This document shows positions 7,845-17,654 of a DNA stretch of 64,000 nt, one piece after another. Each line of letters opens with the position of its first letter. Position 1 is the first letter of the stretch. The notes beneath the pieces were generated by a model. That model did not search any database. It had not been told where the DNA came from and saw nothing but the letters and a program-made list of their open reading frames with translations. A program made the translations under genes and the position numbers. This DNA comes from Bacillota bacterium (GTDB lineage Bacteria; Bacillota; Sulfobacillia; JAJYWN01): positions 1-64,000 of the forward strand of contig JAJYWN010000034.1 of NCBI GenBank assembly GCA_021791495.1, read 5' to 3'.

Positions 7845-8507
7845 ATGCGCTATGGGACATCCAGATGGGGCACCCCGCCGAGGGAGCGGAAGACCTTGGT
7901 TTCTCGGGAAGACCTTTTGGTCCAACGCTGCAAACGGGGCGAGACCGGGGCGTTTGACGAACTCGTGCAGCTTTACGAGAAGAAGGTGTACAACCTTGCT
8001 TTTCGTCTGAGCGGCAATCGGGAGGACGCCTATGACCTCGCCCAAGAAGCTTTTGTGCGTGTCTACAACGCAATCAGGGATTTCCGCGGACAGTCATCTT
8101 TTTCGACCTGGCTGTATCGTGTGGTGACCAACGTCTGCCTTGATCAACTCCGCAGCCGGGCCCGCCACCCCGTCACCTCGCTGGACGAGCCCCTGTCCAC
8201 CGAGAAGGGGGAACTTCCGAGGCAGGTCACGGACGGCGCTCTGGACCCCGAGGAAGAGATCGAACGGCTGGAATTGAAAGCCGCCGTGCAGAAGGGCATC
8301 AACTCGTTGAAAGAGGAGTACCGGACCATTATCGTCCTGCGAGATATACAAGACTTGCCTTACGAAGATATCGCCGACATTCTCAACCTTTCGCTGGGCA
8401 CCGTCAAGTCACGCCTGAACCGCGCCCGCCTGGCACTTCGGAGCATTCTTTCGGACATGGAACTTTTCCGCGAGGACGACGTCAGAAGAGCAGGAATTTC
8501 CCGATGA
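7845..8507 (+). CDS. ECF-type RNA polymerase sigma factor (SigW-like)
   Basis: A group 4 sigma factor. Region 2 spans roughly residues 25-95, with EDAYDLAQEAFVRVY and the FRGQSSFSTWLYRVVTN DNA-melting segment; region 4 at about 145-205 has the helix-turn-helix LPYEDIADILNLSLGTVKSRLNRAR. It probably directs transcription of an envelope-stress regulon and is held by the membrane protein encoded 15 bases downstream. The ATG at 7845 has no clear ribosome binding site; a TTG at 7896 with GGGAG upstream would give a more typical N-terminus and may be the true start. Confidence 0.9.
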   Translation: MRYGTSRWGTPPRERKTLVSREDLLVQRCKRGETGAFDELVQLYEKKVYNLAFRLSGNREDAYDLAQEAFVRVYNAIRDFRGQSSFSTWLYRVVTNVCLDQLRSRARHPVTSLDEPLSTEKGELPRQVTDGALDPEEEIERLELKAAVQKGINSLKEEYRTIIVLRDIQDLPYEDIADILNLSLGTVKSRLNRARLALRSILSDMELFREDDVRRAGISR

Positions 8508-8522
8508 AATGAGGGGACGCCC

Positions 8523-10088
8523 GTGCGCTGTGCGGACGTTGGAGAAGTCCTAGGCGAATACTTGGACGGGACGCTCGACGCCAAGCAGGTCAGACTGCTG
8601 GAAGCGCATCTGCGCTCCTGCCCGGAATGTCAGACCCTCCTGGCCGAGTACCGGCAGACCGTGGGAATGTGCCGTTCACTAGAGGAGGAAGAGGTCCCCC
8701 AAGGTTTCCGCGCGGCCCTCATGTCTCGCATGGCCGGCGCCCGTGAAAACGGCGGTACGTTGACGGCCCGTGCCTTCCCGCGACGCTGGACTTGGCCCAG
8801 CCTCTCGTCGGTCTATCGCGGGCTGGCTGTGGCCGGGTTGGCCCTGGTTTTGATGGTGAGCGGGGCGGTCATCTATCAGACCCCGGCAATTCAGACCCTG
8901 GTTTTGCGCCACAGTCCGGCATCGGTAGCCGACAACGCTTTGCTTCAAAAGGGTCAAGAGGGGGAGAGCACCGGCTCCCTTCGGTCACGGTCGGCTCCCA
9001 ACACGTCGGTAACCGGTTCTCCGTCCGGCAATACTCTCGTGGGTGCGCCCAGCGGTGGCTCGGCGGTGTCGTCCTCCTTTTCCCTCTCCGTGACCGATGC
9101 TTCGGGCTCCCCCACCGGTACGCCGGACGGGACCCCGCAAGGCGGCACCTCAGTCCACGGTTTGGGCGGCGGGGTCGATCCCGGGGCTGCCGGCCAGGGT
9201 CCCGGCCCGTCGGGCGGTCTTACCATCGCCGCCGCTAACGAGGAGTCCACTAAGAATTCCGTGGGCCGGTCTACCGATATCCAGCGGAAGATCATCTATT
9301 CGGCGTCGCTGAGACTGGACACCGAGGACTTCAATAAGACCTATAACAGCATCATTTCCATCACCGAGGCGGCCCAGGGGTACCTCGAGAGGTCGGATTA
9401 CTCGATCCCGGGAACCGACGGCGCGCCGACCGGGCTCAAGACGCCCAGTACAGGCGTAGCCCAGCCCAAACGCGGGCTCTTCGGGATCGCACCTTTGCCG
9501 AACCCGCCCGTTCCAGTGCCTCCTCCGGAGAAGATCAACTCCTTGACGCTGCGGGTGCCTTCTGACTCCTTCTCCTCGGTCCTATCGCAGATTGAGGGTT
9601 TAGGTGCCGTGAAATCCCGCCACGTGAACAGCCGGGACGTCACGGAGGACTACATCGACCTTGACGGGCGCCTCGCCGCCGCGAACGTTCACGAAGCTAG
9701 GCTGCTGGAGATCCTTGGTCAGGCGAAGAGCGTGGAGGACATCCTGAAGGTTGAGACCGAGTTGGAGAAGGTACGCACCACGGTGGAAGTGCTCACCCGG
9801 CAGTTGCGGAACCTTTCCAACCAGGTAAGTTACTCCACCATCACGGTGGAACTCCACGAATCCAGGCCGAGCCCCTTCGGGCCCGAGGGCCCCAAGGGCG
9901 TGGGCGGCCTGATCGGCGACGCCTTCTTGCGGAGCATCGACGGGCTGCTCCGCTGGGGCCTGGGCCTGGTGATCTTCCTTACGGCCGCCCTTCCTTGGCT
10001 CGTGCTCCTGGCCGCGGCGGCGCTGATCGCCAGGTATCTGTGGAAGCGTTACGGAAGACGGAGCGGGACCGGCGCCGGAGCGCCTTGA
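8523..10088 (+). CDS. Membrane anti-sigma factor with zinc-finger and DUF4349 domain
   Basis: A 521-residue protein. The first 40 residues form an anti-sigma zinc finger (HLRSCPECQ), which in relatives holds the sigma factor at the membrane. A membrane span follows (VAGLALVLMVSGAVIY), then a Gly/Ser/Pro-rich linker, a DUF4349 region from about residue 255 (IYSASLRLDTEDF) with coiled helices near LETELEKVRTTVEVLT, and a C-terminal membrane span. GTG at 8523 follows GAGGGG. Position directly after the sigma gene supports the pairing. The signal sensed outside is unknown. Confidence 0.87.
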   Translation: MRCADVGEVLGEYLDGTLDAKQVRLLEAHLRSCPECQTLLAEYRQTVGMCRSLEEEEVPQGFRAALMSRMAGARENGGTLTARAFPRRWTWPSLSSVYRGLAVAGLALVLMVSGAVIYQTPAIQTLVLRHSPASVADNALLQKGQEGESTGSLRSRSAPNTSVTGSPSGNTLVGAPSGGSAVSSSFSLSVTDASGSPTGTPDGTPQGGTSVHGLGGGVDPGAAGQGPGPSGGLTIAAANEESTKNSVGRSTDIQRKIIYSASLRLDTEDFNKTYNSIISITEAAQGYLERSDYSIPGTDGAPTGLKTPSTGVAQPKRGLFGIAPLPNPPVPVPPPEKINSLTLRVPSDSFSSVLSQIEGLGAVKSRHVNSRDVTEDYIDLDGRLAAANVHEARLLEILGQAKSVEDILKVETELEKVRTTVEVLTRQLRNLSNQVSYSTITVELHESRPSPFGPEGPKGVGGLIGDAFLRSIDGLLRWGLGLVIFLTAALPWLVLLAAAALIARYLWKRYGRRSGTGAGAP

Positions 10089-10113
10089 CCACTTAAGGAG
10101 GAGGTACTCCAGC

Positions 10114-10869
10114 ATGGAAATCAGACCGGGGCAACTCGTCGGCGTAGTGGTGGCCATCTTCGCCGTCCTCCTCTTGGTGGTGATCGGTTTTGCCCGGCCC
10201 GCCGGGACCGTCGCCGCCGTGACCGGACAGCCTCCGCTAAAGCTCATAAGTGTGAACGGGCAGGGGAAGGTCCAAGCCAAGCCGGACATCGCCTACGTGA
10301 ACCTGGGCGTCGTGACCGAGGCCCCCACCGCGAAGGCGGCCGCGCAGGCCAATACCGAAGCCATGAACAAGGTCGTCAATGCGGTGAAAACCTTCGGGAT
10401 CACGAAGGAAGCCATCAAGACCTCGAACTATCGCGTGGAACCGGTCCACAAGTACGACCCACACGGCAACCAGCCGCCCACGGTCACCGGGTATAAGGTG
10501 TATAACACCATCAACGTCACCACGAACCTCCTTGATAAGCTGGGGCAGATCATCGATGCGGCCGTGGACAACGGCGCCAACAGCGTGGACAGCATCCGGT
10601 TCGGTCTGAAGGACGAGGATGCGGCGGTCCAGCAGGCTATCCAGAAGGCGATGGATAACGCCCGTGACAAGGCCGACACCGCCGCGAAGGCGGCCGGCGT
10701 GCGCATCAAGGGTGTGCACACGGTGCGAGTGGACACGCAGACGCCGCCGCCCCGCTACGTTGATTACCAGAAAGGTGTAGCAGGCGTAGCGTCGGAAGCG
10801 GCACCCACACCTATCGAGAGTGGGGAGATTGAAATCACCGTCACCGTTGCCGTGGAGTACGAACTGTAG
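10114..10869 (+). CDS. SIMPL (DUF541) domain protein
   Basis: A 251-residue protein with an N-terminal membrane anchor (VVVAIFAVLLLVVIGFA) and an outside SIMPL domain: VNGQGKVQAKPDIAYVNLGV at the start and ITVTVAVEYEL at the end. SIMPL proteins form ring-like assemblies on the cell surface; their function is poorly known. A strong AAGGAGGAGG site precedes the ATG. It is 25 bases after the anti-sigma gene and is followed by a terminator, so it is probably the last gene of the sigma operon and may be an envelope-stress protein. Confidence 0.88.
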   Translation: MEIRPGQLVGVVVAIFAVLLLVVIGFARPAGTVAAVTGQPPLKLISVNGQGKVQAKPDIAYVNLGVVTEAPTAKAAAQANTEAMNKVVNAVKTFGITKEAIKTSNYRVEPVHKYDPHGNQPPTVTGYKVYNTINVTTNLLDKLGQIIDAAVDNGANSVDSIRFGLKDEDAAVQQAIQKAMDNARDKADTAAKAAGVRIKGVHTVRVDTQTPPPRYVDYQKGVAGVASEAAPTPIESGEIEITVTVAVEYEL

Positions 10870-10896
10870 AGAAACGACAGATTCCTGGTCACCAGA

Positions 10897-10926
10897 CGTC
10901 CTGCGGAGCAGGGCGTTTTTTCTTTT
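10897..10926 (+). terminator. Rho-independent terminator of the sigma operon
   Basis: CGTCCTGC and GCAGGGCG pair around GGA (one G-T pair) and are followed by TTTTTTCTTTT. Confidence 0.85.
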
Positions 10927-11100
10927 CGGCTCGCGGCATGTCGAGCCGTGAGGGATGGGAGCCCGAGGAAACCTTCCCGCAGACCCTAAACTCCTGGCTG
11001 CTGAGGTACGAAGAAGATTTCAAGAACTGTTTCTTATGGAAGGTACAGGCAGGCCAAGCCAGAATACGGGGGACAGAGCGGGATTCCGCTGTAATGACCT

Positions 11101-14100
11101 ATGAGCAGCTTGCCAAAGAAGAACCAGAGACGGACCAAACCCTCACCGGAGCGCCCCGAGGACCTGTGGTTGCTTCTCGGGCACTTGCCCGGCGCGGCTT
11201 ACCGCTGTCAGATGGATGCCGGCCGGACCGTGACCTTCATCTCCGAAGGTTGCCGTGAACTCACCGGGTATGGGCCGGAAGACTTGGTGGATAACCGGGC
11301 CGCTTCATTCACCTCCCTGATCGTGGACGAAGACCGCCCGCAGGTGGATGCGAAGATCTGGGCCGACCTGCGCCGCCAGCGGACCTACGCTCTGGAATAC
11401 CGGCTGCGGGACCGCTTCGGCCACGTCAAGACTGTCTGGGACCAAGGCGTCGCTTCCGTCGGCCCCGATGGCTCCACCGAGACCCTCGAGGGCTTCATCT
11501 GGGACGTCACCGACCGCAAGCGCGTGGAGAAGCTGCAGTCCATCGCCCACCGTATCGCCTACTCCGCCAACCGCGGCCTAAGTCTGCAGGCCCTTTTCCG
11601 TTACATCCACTCCGAACTGAGCGCCATTCTTGAGATCAGCAACATTTACATCGCCCTTTACGACCGCAGTCGCGAATCCATCCTTTTCCCGTACTACGTG
11701 GACGAGAACTATCAGGGCGGACCACGGGTCCGCTCGCGGAAGCTGGGGCACGGCCTTACTGAGTATGTCCTCCGGACCGGCAAGGCCCTGATCGCCGACG
11801 GGGAACAGATCAAGAAGCTGGCCGAGGCCGGAGAGATCGAGATCCTGGGACCGTTGCCGCAGACTTGGTTGGGCGCCCCACTGAAGACCGAGAACAACAC
11901 CGTCGGCGTTATCGCCATCCAGAGCTATAGCCCGTCGACGCTCTACAACCGCAGTGACCTGGAACTCCTCGAGTTTGCCTCCGGCCAGATCGCGGCGGTC
12001 ATCGAACGCAAGCGGTCGGAAGAGTCGCTGGCCGCCCGCGAGCGCCAGAACGCCGTCATGGCCGAACTGGGGCGGAAGGCTCTGTCCGGCGCCACATTGG
12101 ACGAACTCCTGGGGGCGGCAGTAAGCCAGGTGGCCGAAGCCTTGGAGGTCGATTTCGCGGAAGTCCTCGAACTCCAGCCAGAATCTGACTCCTTCCTGCT
12201 TCGCGCCGGCGTGGGTTGGAAGGAAGGAACCGTGGGCGTAGCCCGCGTAGGGGCGGGTGCCGACTCGCAGGCCGGGTACACCTTGGTGCGGAACGAGGCG
12301 GTCATCGTCGAGGACCTGGCCGCCGAGACCCGTTTCCACGGTCCAGACCTGCTCCTCGACCATGGCGTGGCGAGCGGGGTCTGCGTCCCCATCCCCGGTC
12401 CCAAGCGCCCCTTCGGCGTCCTCGGAGTGCACACCACGTTGAAGCGCGCTTTCACTTCCGATGACGCCCACTTCCTCCAAGGCGTCGCCGGCCTGTTGGC
12501 CGAAGCCATCCTCCGCCAGGAGACCGAGAGCGCCCTGCGTGTCTCGGAAGGCAAGTTTGCCAACATGGTCTCCATCGCCCCCGACGGCATCATCTCCTTT
12601 GATGAATCGGGCCGCATAACCTTGTTCAACCAGGCTGCCGAACGGGCTTTCGGGTACACTTCCGCCGAGATCGTCGGCAAGTCCATGGAGGTCATCCTGC
12701 CACCCGACCTGCGGGCGAGGGAGTGGCCTGCCCTGGCCGAGACCTTGGGGCAAATGGTAGCGACCACGCCTCTGGCTCCGCTCGAAATGCGCGGTCTGCG
12801 GAAGAACGGCGAGCAGTTCCCCATGGAGGTGTCCGTCTCCCGGTTATCCGTGGACCAAGGGGTCTTGTACACCGCCGTGATGCGGGACATCACCTACCGC
12901 AAGCAGAACGATGAAAGGCTGCGCGAGAGCGAAGAGAGGTTCCGCAAGGCTTTCGAATATGCTTCCACCGGCAAGGCGCTCGTGGGCGTCGACGGCCGGT
13001 TCTTACGGGTGAACCGCACTCTCTGCGAGATGCTCGGTTACACGGAGCAGGAGCTTCTGGACCGGAGCTTCCGCGAAGTCACTCATCCGGAGGACTTGGC
13101 CATGCAGGTCCGCCTCCGCCAGAACCTTATCGAAGGCAATATTCCGTCCTTCCGGATCGAGAAAAGGTACCTCCACCGACAGGGCACTACCGTGTGGGCG
13201 GAGTTGAGTGTCTCGGCTGTGCGCGACCAGTCCGGAAAGGTCCTGTACTTGGTCACCGAAGTCAAAGATATCTCGGAGTGGAAGCGTTTCGAGGCCCAAC
13301 TGGTGCATCTGGCGAATCACGACCCTCTCACCAACCTCTTTAACCGGCGTCGGTTCCAAGAGGAATTGGAACGGCAACTGGCCCACATCAGGCGCTATGG
13401 GAACCGCGGTGCGGCCATGTTTCTGGACTTGGACCAGTTCAAAGAGGTCAACGACCACCTGGGGCACCAGGCCGGCGACGGGCTCCTGGTGGGCATCGCC
13501 CGCGTGCTGCGGGCGCGGCTGCGCGAGACCGACACATTAGCCCGCCTGGGTGGCGACGAGTTTGCCATCATCCTGCCGAATGCCGATGCCTCCCAGGCCG
13601 CGGTGGTCGCCGAGCACCTGCTAGAGGCCGTCCGTGGGCATTCCCTGCGCTTGGCCGGCAACCAGGTCAGCGTCACCACCAGCCTGGGCATCGTGCTCTT
13701 CCCCGATCATGGGACTACGGCCGACGAACTCCTGGTCAGGGCGGACATGGCGATGTACCAGGCCAAGAACGCCGGCGGCGACCGCCTGGCCTTCTACCAG
13801 CCGGCCGGGCAGGCCACACCCGCCTACGTGGTGCGCAGTTCCATGGAGCAGCGCATCCGGACGGCGCTGGAGAACGGATCCTTTGAACTCCACTGCCAGC
13901 CCATTCTGGATCTGGGGCTCGGCAAGGTTTCCCGTTACGAGCTGCTGCTCCGGATGCGCGGCGACGACGGCCAGTTGGTGTACCCGGCGGCCTTCCTCGA
14001 CGTGGCGGAGCGGTCCGGGCTCATCCGCGACATCGACCGCTGGGTCCTGCATCAGGCCGTCCTCCTGTTATCACAGCCCAAGGCCGCTGCCCTGGACCTC

Positions 14101-14604
14101 CACTTCGAGGTCAACGTGTCTGGGAAATCCTTTGCCGACGGGGAGCTTCTTCAGGCGCTGCGGCACGACCTGGCGGACACAGGTGTGAGCCCAGAACGTC
14201 TGGTGCTGGCCGCTTCGGAGGCAGTGGTGGTGGCCAACCCGCTGAAGGCACGCGAGTTCGCCCAGGCGCTGAAGGAGATCGGCTGCGGGTTCGCTCTGGA
14301 CGATTTCGGGTCGGGGTTCTCCTCGCTGATGCAGGTGAAGAATATCCCCCTAGATTATCTGAAGATCGACGGCAGCTTCATCCAGGACCTGCCCCGGGAC
14401 AGCGTGGACCACCACTTCGTCACGGCCCTGGTCGGGATGGCCCGCGGCATGGGGAAACGGACCATCGCGGAGTTCGTCGGGGACGACGAGACCGTGGATC
14501 TTCTGCGCCAGTGTGGGGTGGATTACGCCCAGGGATTCCATCTGGGCCGTCCGGTGCCCGTGGCGCAGGTCCTGGACGCCCGCGAGGGCCGCGCGGCTTC
14601 CTAG
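11101..14604 (+). CDS. PAS-GAF-GAF-PAS-PAS-GGDEF-EAL signalling protein
   Basis: A 1167-residue soluble sensor for cyclic di-GMP turnover. Order: PAS (about 25-140), GAF (150-310), GAF (325-480), PAS (490-610), PAS (615-740), GGDEF (745-905) and EAL (925-1160). The diguanylate cyclase motif is intact (RLGGDEF near 815). In the phosphodiesterase domain the name motif reads ELL, the DDFG and KID motifs are kept, but the E-x-T-E block near 1033 reads AASEA, losing a metal-binding Glu, so hydrolysis may be impaired. No membrane span is seen. The ATG at 11101 lacks an obvious ribosome binding site. Confidence 0.9.
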   Translation: MSSLPKKNQRRTKPSPERPEDLWLLLGHLPGAAYRCQMDAGRTVTFISEGCRELTGYGPEDLVDNRAASFTSLIVDEDRPQVDAKIWADLRRQRTYALEYRLRDRFGHVKTVWDQGVASVGPDGSTETLEGFIWDVTDRKRVEKLQSIAHRIAYSANRGLSLQALFRYIHSELSAILEISNIYIALYDRSRESILFPYYVDENYQGGPRVRSRKLGHGLTEYVLRTGKALIADGEQIKKLAEAGEIEILGPLPQTWLGAPLKTENNTVGVIAIQSYSPSTLYNRSDLELLEFASGQIAAVIERKRSEESLAARERQNAVMAELGRKALSGATLDELLGAAVSQVAEALEVDFAEVLELQPESDSFLLRAGVGWKEGTVGVARVGAGADSQAGYTLVRNEAVIVEDLAAETRFHGPDLLLDHGVASGVCVPIPGPKRPFGVLGVHTTLKRAFTSDDAHFLQGVAGLLAEAILRQETESALRVSEGKFANMVSIAPDGIISFDESGRITLFNQAAERAFGYTSAEIVGKSMEVILPPDLRAREWPALAETLGQMVATTPLAPLEMRGLRKNGEQFPMEVSVSRLSVDQGVLYTAVMRDITYRKQNDERLRESEERFRKAFEYASTGKALVGVDGRFLRVNRTLCEMLGYTEQELLDRSFREVTHPEDLAMQVRLRQNLIEGNIPSFRIEKRYLHRQGTTVWAELSVSAVRDQSGKVLYLVTEVKDISEWKRFEAQLVHLANHDPLTNLFNRRRFQEELERQLAHIRRYGNRGAAMFLDLDQFKEVNDHLGHQAGDGLLVGIARVLRARLRETDTLARLGGDEFAIILPNADASQAAVVAEHLLEAVRGHSLRLAGNQVSVTTSLGIVLFPDHGTTADELLVRADMAMYQAKNAGGDRLAFYQPAGQATPAYVVRSSMEQRIRTALENGSFELHCQPILDLGLGKVSRYELLLRMRGDDGQLVYPAAFLDVAERSGLIRDIDRWVLHQAVLLLSQPKAAALDLHFEVNVSGKSFADGELLQALRHDLADTGVSPERLVLAASEAVVVANPLKAREFAQALKEIGCGFALDDFGSGFSSLMQVKNIPLDYLKIDGSFIQDLPRDSVDHHFVTALVGMARGMGKRTIAEFVGDDETVDLLRQCGVDYAQGFHLGRPVPVAQVLDAREGRAAS

Positions 14605-14663
14605 GCGCGGAAGGGTTTTGTCCGGCCGGCACAAAATACCTCCGGCTATGGGAGGTGCCCGCC

Positions 14664-17654
14664 TTGCCCCGAAAACTCCTGCTCCTTGATGGCAATAGCC
14701 TCGCCCACCGGGCGTTTTTCGCCCTACCCGATCTGAAGGCCGCCGACGGTACGCCCACCAACGCCATTTACGGTTTTCTGACGATGCTCCTCCGCCTCTT
14801 AGACGAGGAGAAGCCCCAGGCCGTGGCGGTCGCCTTCGACAAGGCCGGGCCCACGTTCCGCCACGCCCGCTACGACTCCTATAAGGCCAATCGCCCCGGG
14901 ATGGCCGACAACTTGGCGCCCCAGTTTCCGCTGCTAAAGGAAGTCCTTCAGGCCCTGGGCCTGACCATCATCGAGAAAGAGGGCTTTGAGGCCGATGACC
15001 TCATCGGCACCCTGGCGACGCGCGCCGACAAGGAAGGGTGGACCGTGCGCATTGTCACCGGCGACCGCGACGCCTTGCAACTGGTCACTCCGACCGTGCT
15101 GGCCATCCTTACGGTCAAAGGTGTGACGGACACCAGGGTCTTCGACCCGGCGGCAGTGGAAGAGAAATATGGTGTGCGGCCCGACCAAATCACCGACCTC
15201 AAGGGACTGATGGGCGATGCCTCCGACAATATCCCGGGCGTGCCGGGGGTGGGGGAGAAGACGGCCGTCAAATTGATCAAGGAGTTCGGCAGCGTCGAAG
15301 CCCTCTTGGCCGACACGGGCCGCATCACCCCAGAACGGACGCGCCGCGCCGTGGAGGACTTCCGCGACCGAGCTGTCTTATCGAAGGAACTGGCTACTAT
15401 CGACCGGAACGTGCCGGTGGAAGCCGGTACAGAGGACTTCAAGGTCAAGGACAAAGACCGCAAGACGCTGGCCTTTTTGCTGGCGCGGCTAGAGATGAAG
15501 AGCTTGGCCCGCCGGATCGGCGTCGGAGAAGAGGTTAGGGAGGCCGCCACCGAGCAGGCCGCCGAGCGGGCAGCGGAGCACGCCGCCGAGCGGGCGACCG
15601 CCAACGCCGGTGCGAGTGGCGCCGGCACCGGCGGCGGCGAAGAGACGGGGGCCGGAGCGCGCCGTCCAGAAACGGCCGGAGCGCGCTACCCCGAAACGAC
15701 GGTGCGCCGTTTGAAAACCCTGGAAGAAATGCGGGAATTCGCCGGCCGCCTCGGCCTGGCGTCACTTTTCGGGACAGGCCGGGTCCATATCATCTATTCG
15801 CTGGGCGGGGACCGTCCCATGGAGGCTTCGGTCCATGGTCTGGCCCTTGGGGCTATGGTGGCCGGCGCCGGGCACGGGGCCGATCCCCGGGAGACGAAAA
15901 GCCTTCGCCCAGCCGCGGACGGGGAGACCGAGTGTCTGGAAGTGGGCGTCTGGGTGGCGGAGAAGGGCCGCGAACTGATGGTCCAAGAGAGCCTTTTTTC
16001 GGTCCCGGCCTCCTCCTATGCCGGTTCCGCCCCCGCTGAGACTGGGGAGCGCTCCGCGGATCCGACCCTGCGGAGCCTTGGCGGCCTTCTTGAGAATGAA
16101 GCCGTGGAACTGATCGGCCACGACCTGAAACCCTTGCTGGTGATGGCCGGGCGGGACGGGCTGAACGTGAGCTGTGGCCTGATGGACACCACGGTGGGCG
16201 CCTACCTCCTGGACCCTACGCGGTCCGGTTACCCCTTGGGGGCCTTGGTGCGGGAGTTCCTGCAGAACGAGCTTCCACCGGCGCCCACCACCGTGAAAGG
16301 GGTCGTGGACCCCGAGGCCCTGGCGGCGCATCTGGCGTCCCAGTGCGCCGCCCTTCCGGCCCTGGCGGCGGAGCTGTCGCGGGCGATGGAGGAGAAAGAA
16401 CTGGCGGGCCTCTACCAGCAGGTGGAGATGCCGCTCCTCCGAGTCCTGGCAGCCATGGAGGTCACCGGGGTAGGCTTGGACCGGGCGCGGTTGGAGGAAC
16501 TGGGAGACGAGTTCACGCACCGTCTGGAGGACCTGACGGCGGACATCTATAAGCTGGCCGGGTACGAATTCAACATCAACTCCACGCGCCAACTGGCCGA
16601 GGTCCTCTACGGTAAGATGCAGCTGCCCATCCTGAAGAAGACGTCCACGGGTGCGCCGTCCACGGATGCGGAGGTGTTGGAGGAACTGGCCCACCGGAGT
16701 CCCATCGTTGAGAGAATCCTCGAACACCGGTCACTATCCAAGCTCAAGGGGACTTACATCGAAGGGCTCCGGACGCTGGTTAATTCGCGTACCGGCCGTG
16801 TCCATACCAGCTTCAACCAGACGGTCACGGCTACGGGCCGCCTGTCCAGCTCCGACCCGAACCTCCAGAACATCCCCATCCGCGAAGAGGTGGGGCGGCG
16901 CATCCGCAGGGTCTTCATTCCGGGGAGGCCGGGTGACCTAATCCTGGCGGCCGACTACTCCCAGATCGAGTTGCGTGTGCTGGCCCATCTTTCGGAGGAC
17001 CCGGTCCTGTGCGACGCCTTCATGAAAGGGGAGGACATCCACCGCCGCACGGCGGCCGAGGTGTTCGGAGTCCCCTTGGCGGAGGTCTCTCCCCAGATGC
17101 GCGACCGCGCCAAGGCCGTCAATTTCGGTATCGTCTATGGTATCAGCGATTATGGCCTTTCGCGGAACACCGGTGTCGCGCGGGGGGAGGCCAAGCGGTA
17201 CATCGAGAGCTACTTCGCTCGGTACGCTGGGGTCAAGGCCTACATGGACGAGACCATCGTACGGGCGCGACGGGTGGGGTACGTCACCACCATCCTGCGG
17301 CGGCGCCGGTATCTGCCCGACCTGCATAACCGCAACTTCAACATCCGTTCCTTCGCGGAGCGGACGGCCATGAATACGCCCATCCAGGGTAGCGCCGCCG
17401 ACATCATCAAGGTGGCCATGGTGCGACTGGCGCAGAGGCTGACCGGCGCCGGCCCGACCGGACAGCCGGTCTTCCGCTCACGGATGATCTTGCAGGTGCA
17501 CGACGAACTCATCTTCGAAGTCCCGCCGGACGAGTTGGCTGAGGTGGCGGCCATGGTGAAGAAGGAGATGGAGGGCGCCGTCCAGTTCCGCGTTCCGCTC
17601 CGGGTCGACTTGAAGGTGGGACCTAACTGGTATGAGGTGAAACCCCTTGCCTGA
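14664..17654 (+). CDS. polA: DNA polymerase I
   Basis: A 996-residue family A polymerase for gap filling and Okazaki fragment maturation. The 5' nuclease domain (residues 1-290, LLLLDGNSLAHRAFF) comes first, then an Ala/Glu-rich linker near 295-340. The middle exonuclease-like domain lacks the D-x-E metal residues, so proofreading is probably absent, as in several Bacillota. Polymerase motifs A (AADYSQIELR, near 762), B (RAKAVNFGIVYG) and C (VHDELIFE, near 945) are intact. The TTG at 14664 follows GGGAGGTG by six bases; the frame opens earlier but only inside the preceding gene. It overlaps mutM by eight bases. Confidence 0.95.
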   Translation: MPRKLLLLDGNSLAHRAFFALPDLKAADGTPTNAIYGFLTMLLRLLDEEKPQAVAVAFDKAGPTFRHARYDSYKANRPGMADNLAPQFPLLKEVLQALGLTIIEKEGFEADDLIGTLATRADKEGWTVRIVTGDRDALQLVTPTVLAILTVKGVTDTRVFDPAAVEEKYGVRPDQITDLKGLMGDASDNIPGVPGVGEKTAVKLIKEFGSVEALLADTGRITPERTRRAVEDFRDRAVLSKELATIDRNVPVEAGTEDFKVKDKDRKTLAFLLARLEMKSLARRIGVGEEVREAATEQAAERAAEHAAERATANAGASGAGTGGGEETGAGARRPETAGARYPETTVRRLKTLEEMREFAGRLGLASLFGTGRVHIIYSLGGDRPMEASVHGLALGAMVAGAGHGADPRETKSLRPAADGETECLEVGVWVAEKGRELMVQESLFSVPASSYAGSAPAETGERSADPTLRSLGGLLENEAVELIGHDLKPLLVMAGRDGLNVSCGLMDTTVGAYLLDPTRSGYPLGALVREFLQNELPPAPTTVKGVVDPEALAAHLASQCAALPALAAELSRAMEEKELAGLYQQVEMPLLRVLAAMEVTGVGLDRARLEELGDEFTHRLEDLTADIYKLAGYEFNINSTRQLAEVLYGKMQLPILKKTSTGAPSTDAEVLEELAHRSPIVERILEHRSLSKLKGTYIEGLRTLVNSRTGRVHTSFNQTVTATGRLSSSDPNLQNIPIREEVGRRIRRVFIPGRPGDLILAADYSQIELRVLAHLSEDPVLCDAFMKGEDIHRRTAAEVFGVPLAEVSPQMRDRAKAVNFGIVYGISDYGLSRNTGVARGEAKRYIESYFARYAGVKAYMDETIVRARRVGYVTTILRRRRYLPDLHNRNFNIRSFAERTAMNTPIQGSAADIIKVAMVRLAQRLTGAGPTGQPVFRSRMILQVHDELIFEVPPDELAEVAAMVKKEMEGAVQFRVPLRVDLKVGPNWYEVKPLA

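Noticed and set aside
14511..14663. Longer N-terminus for DNA polymerase I
   Set aside because: The extra codons lie inside the GGDEF/EAL gene; a perfect ribosome binding site serves the TTG at 14664.
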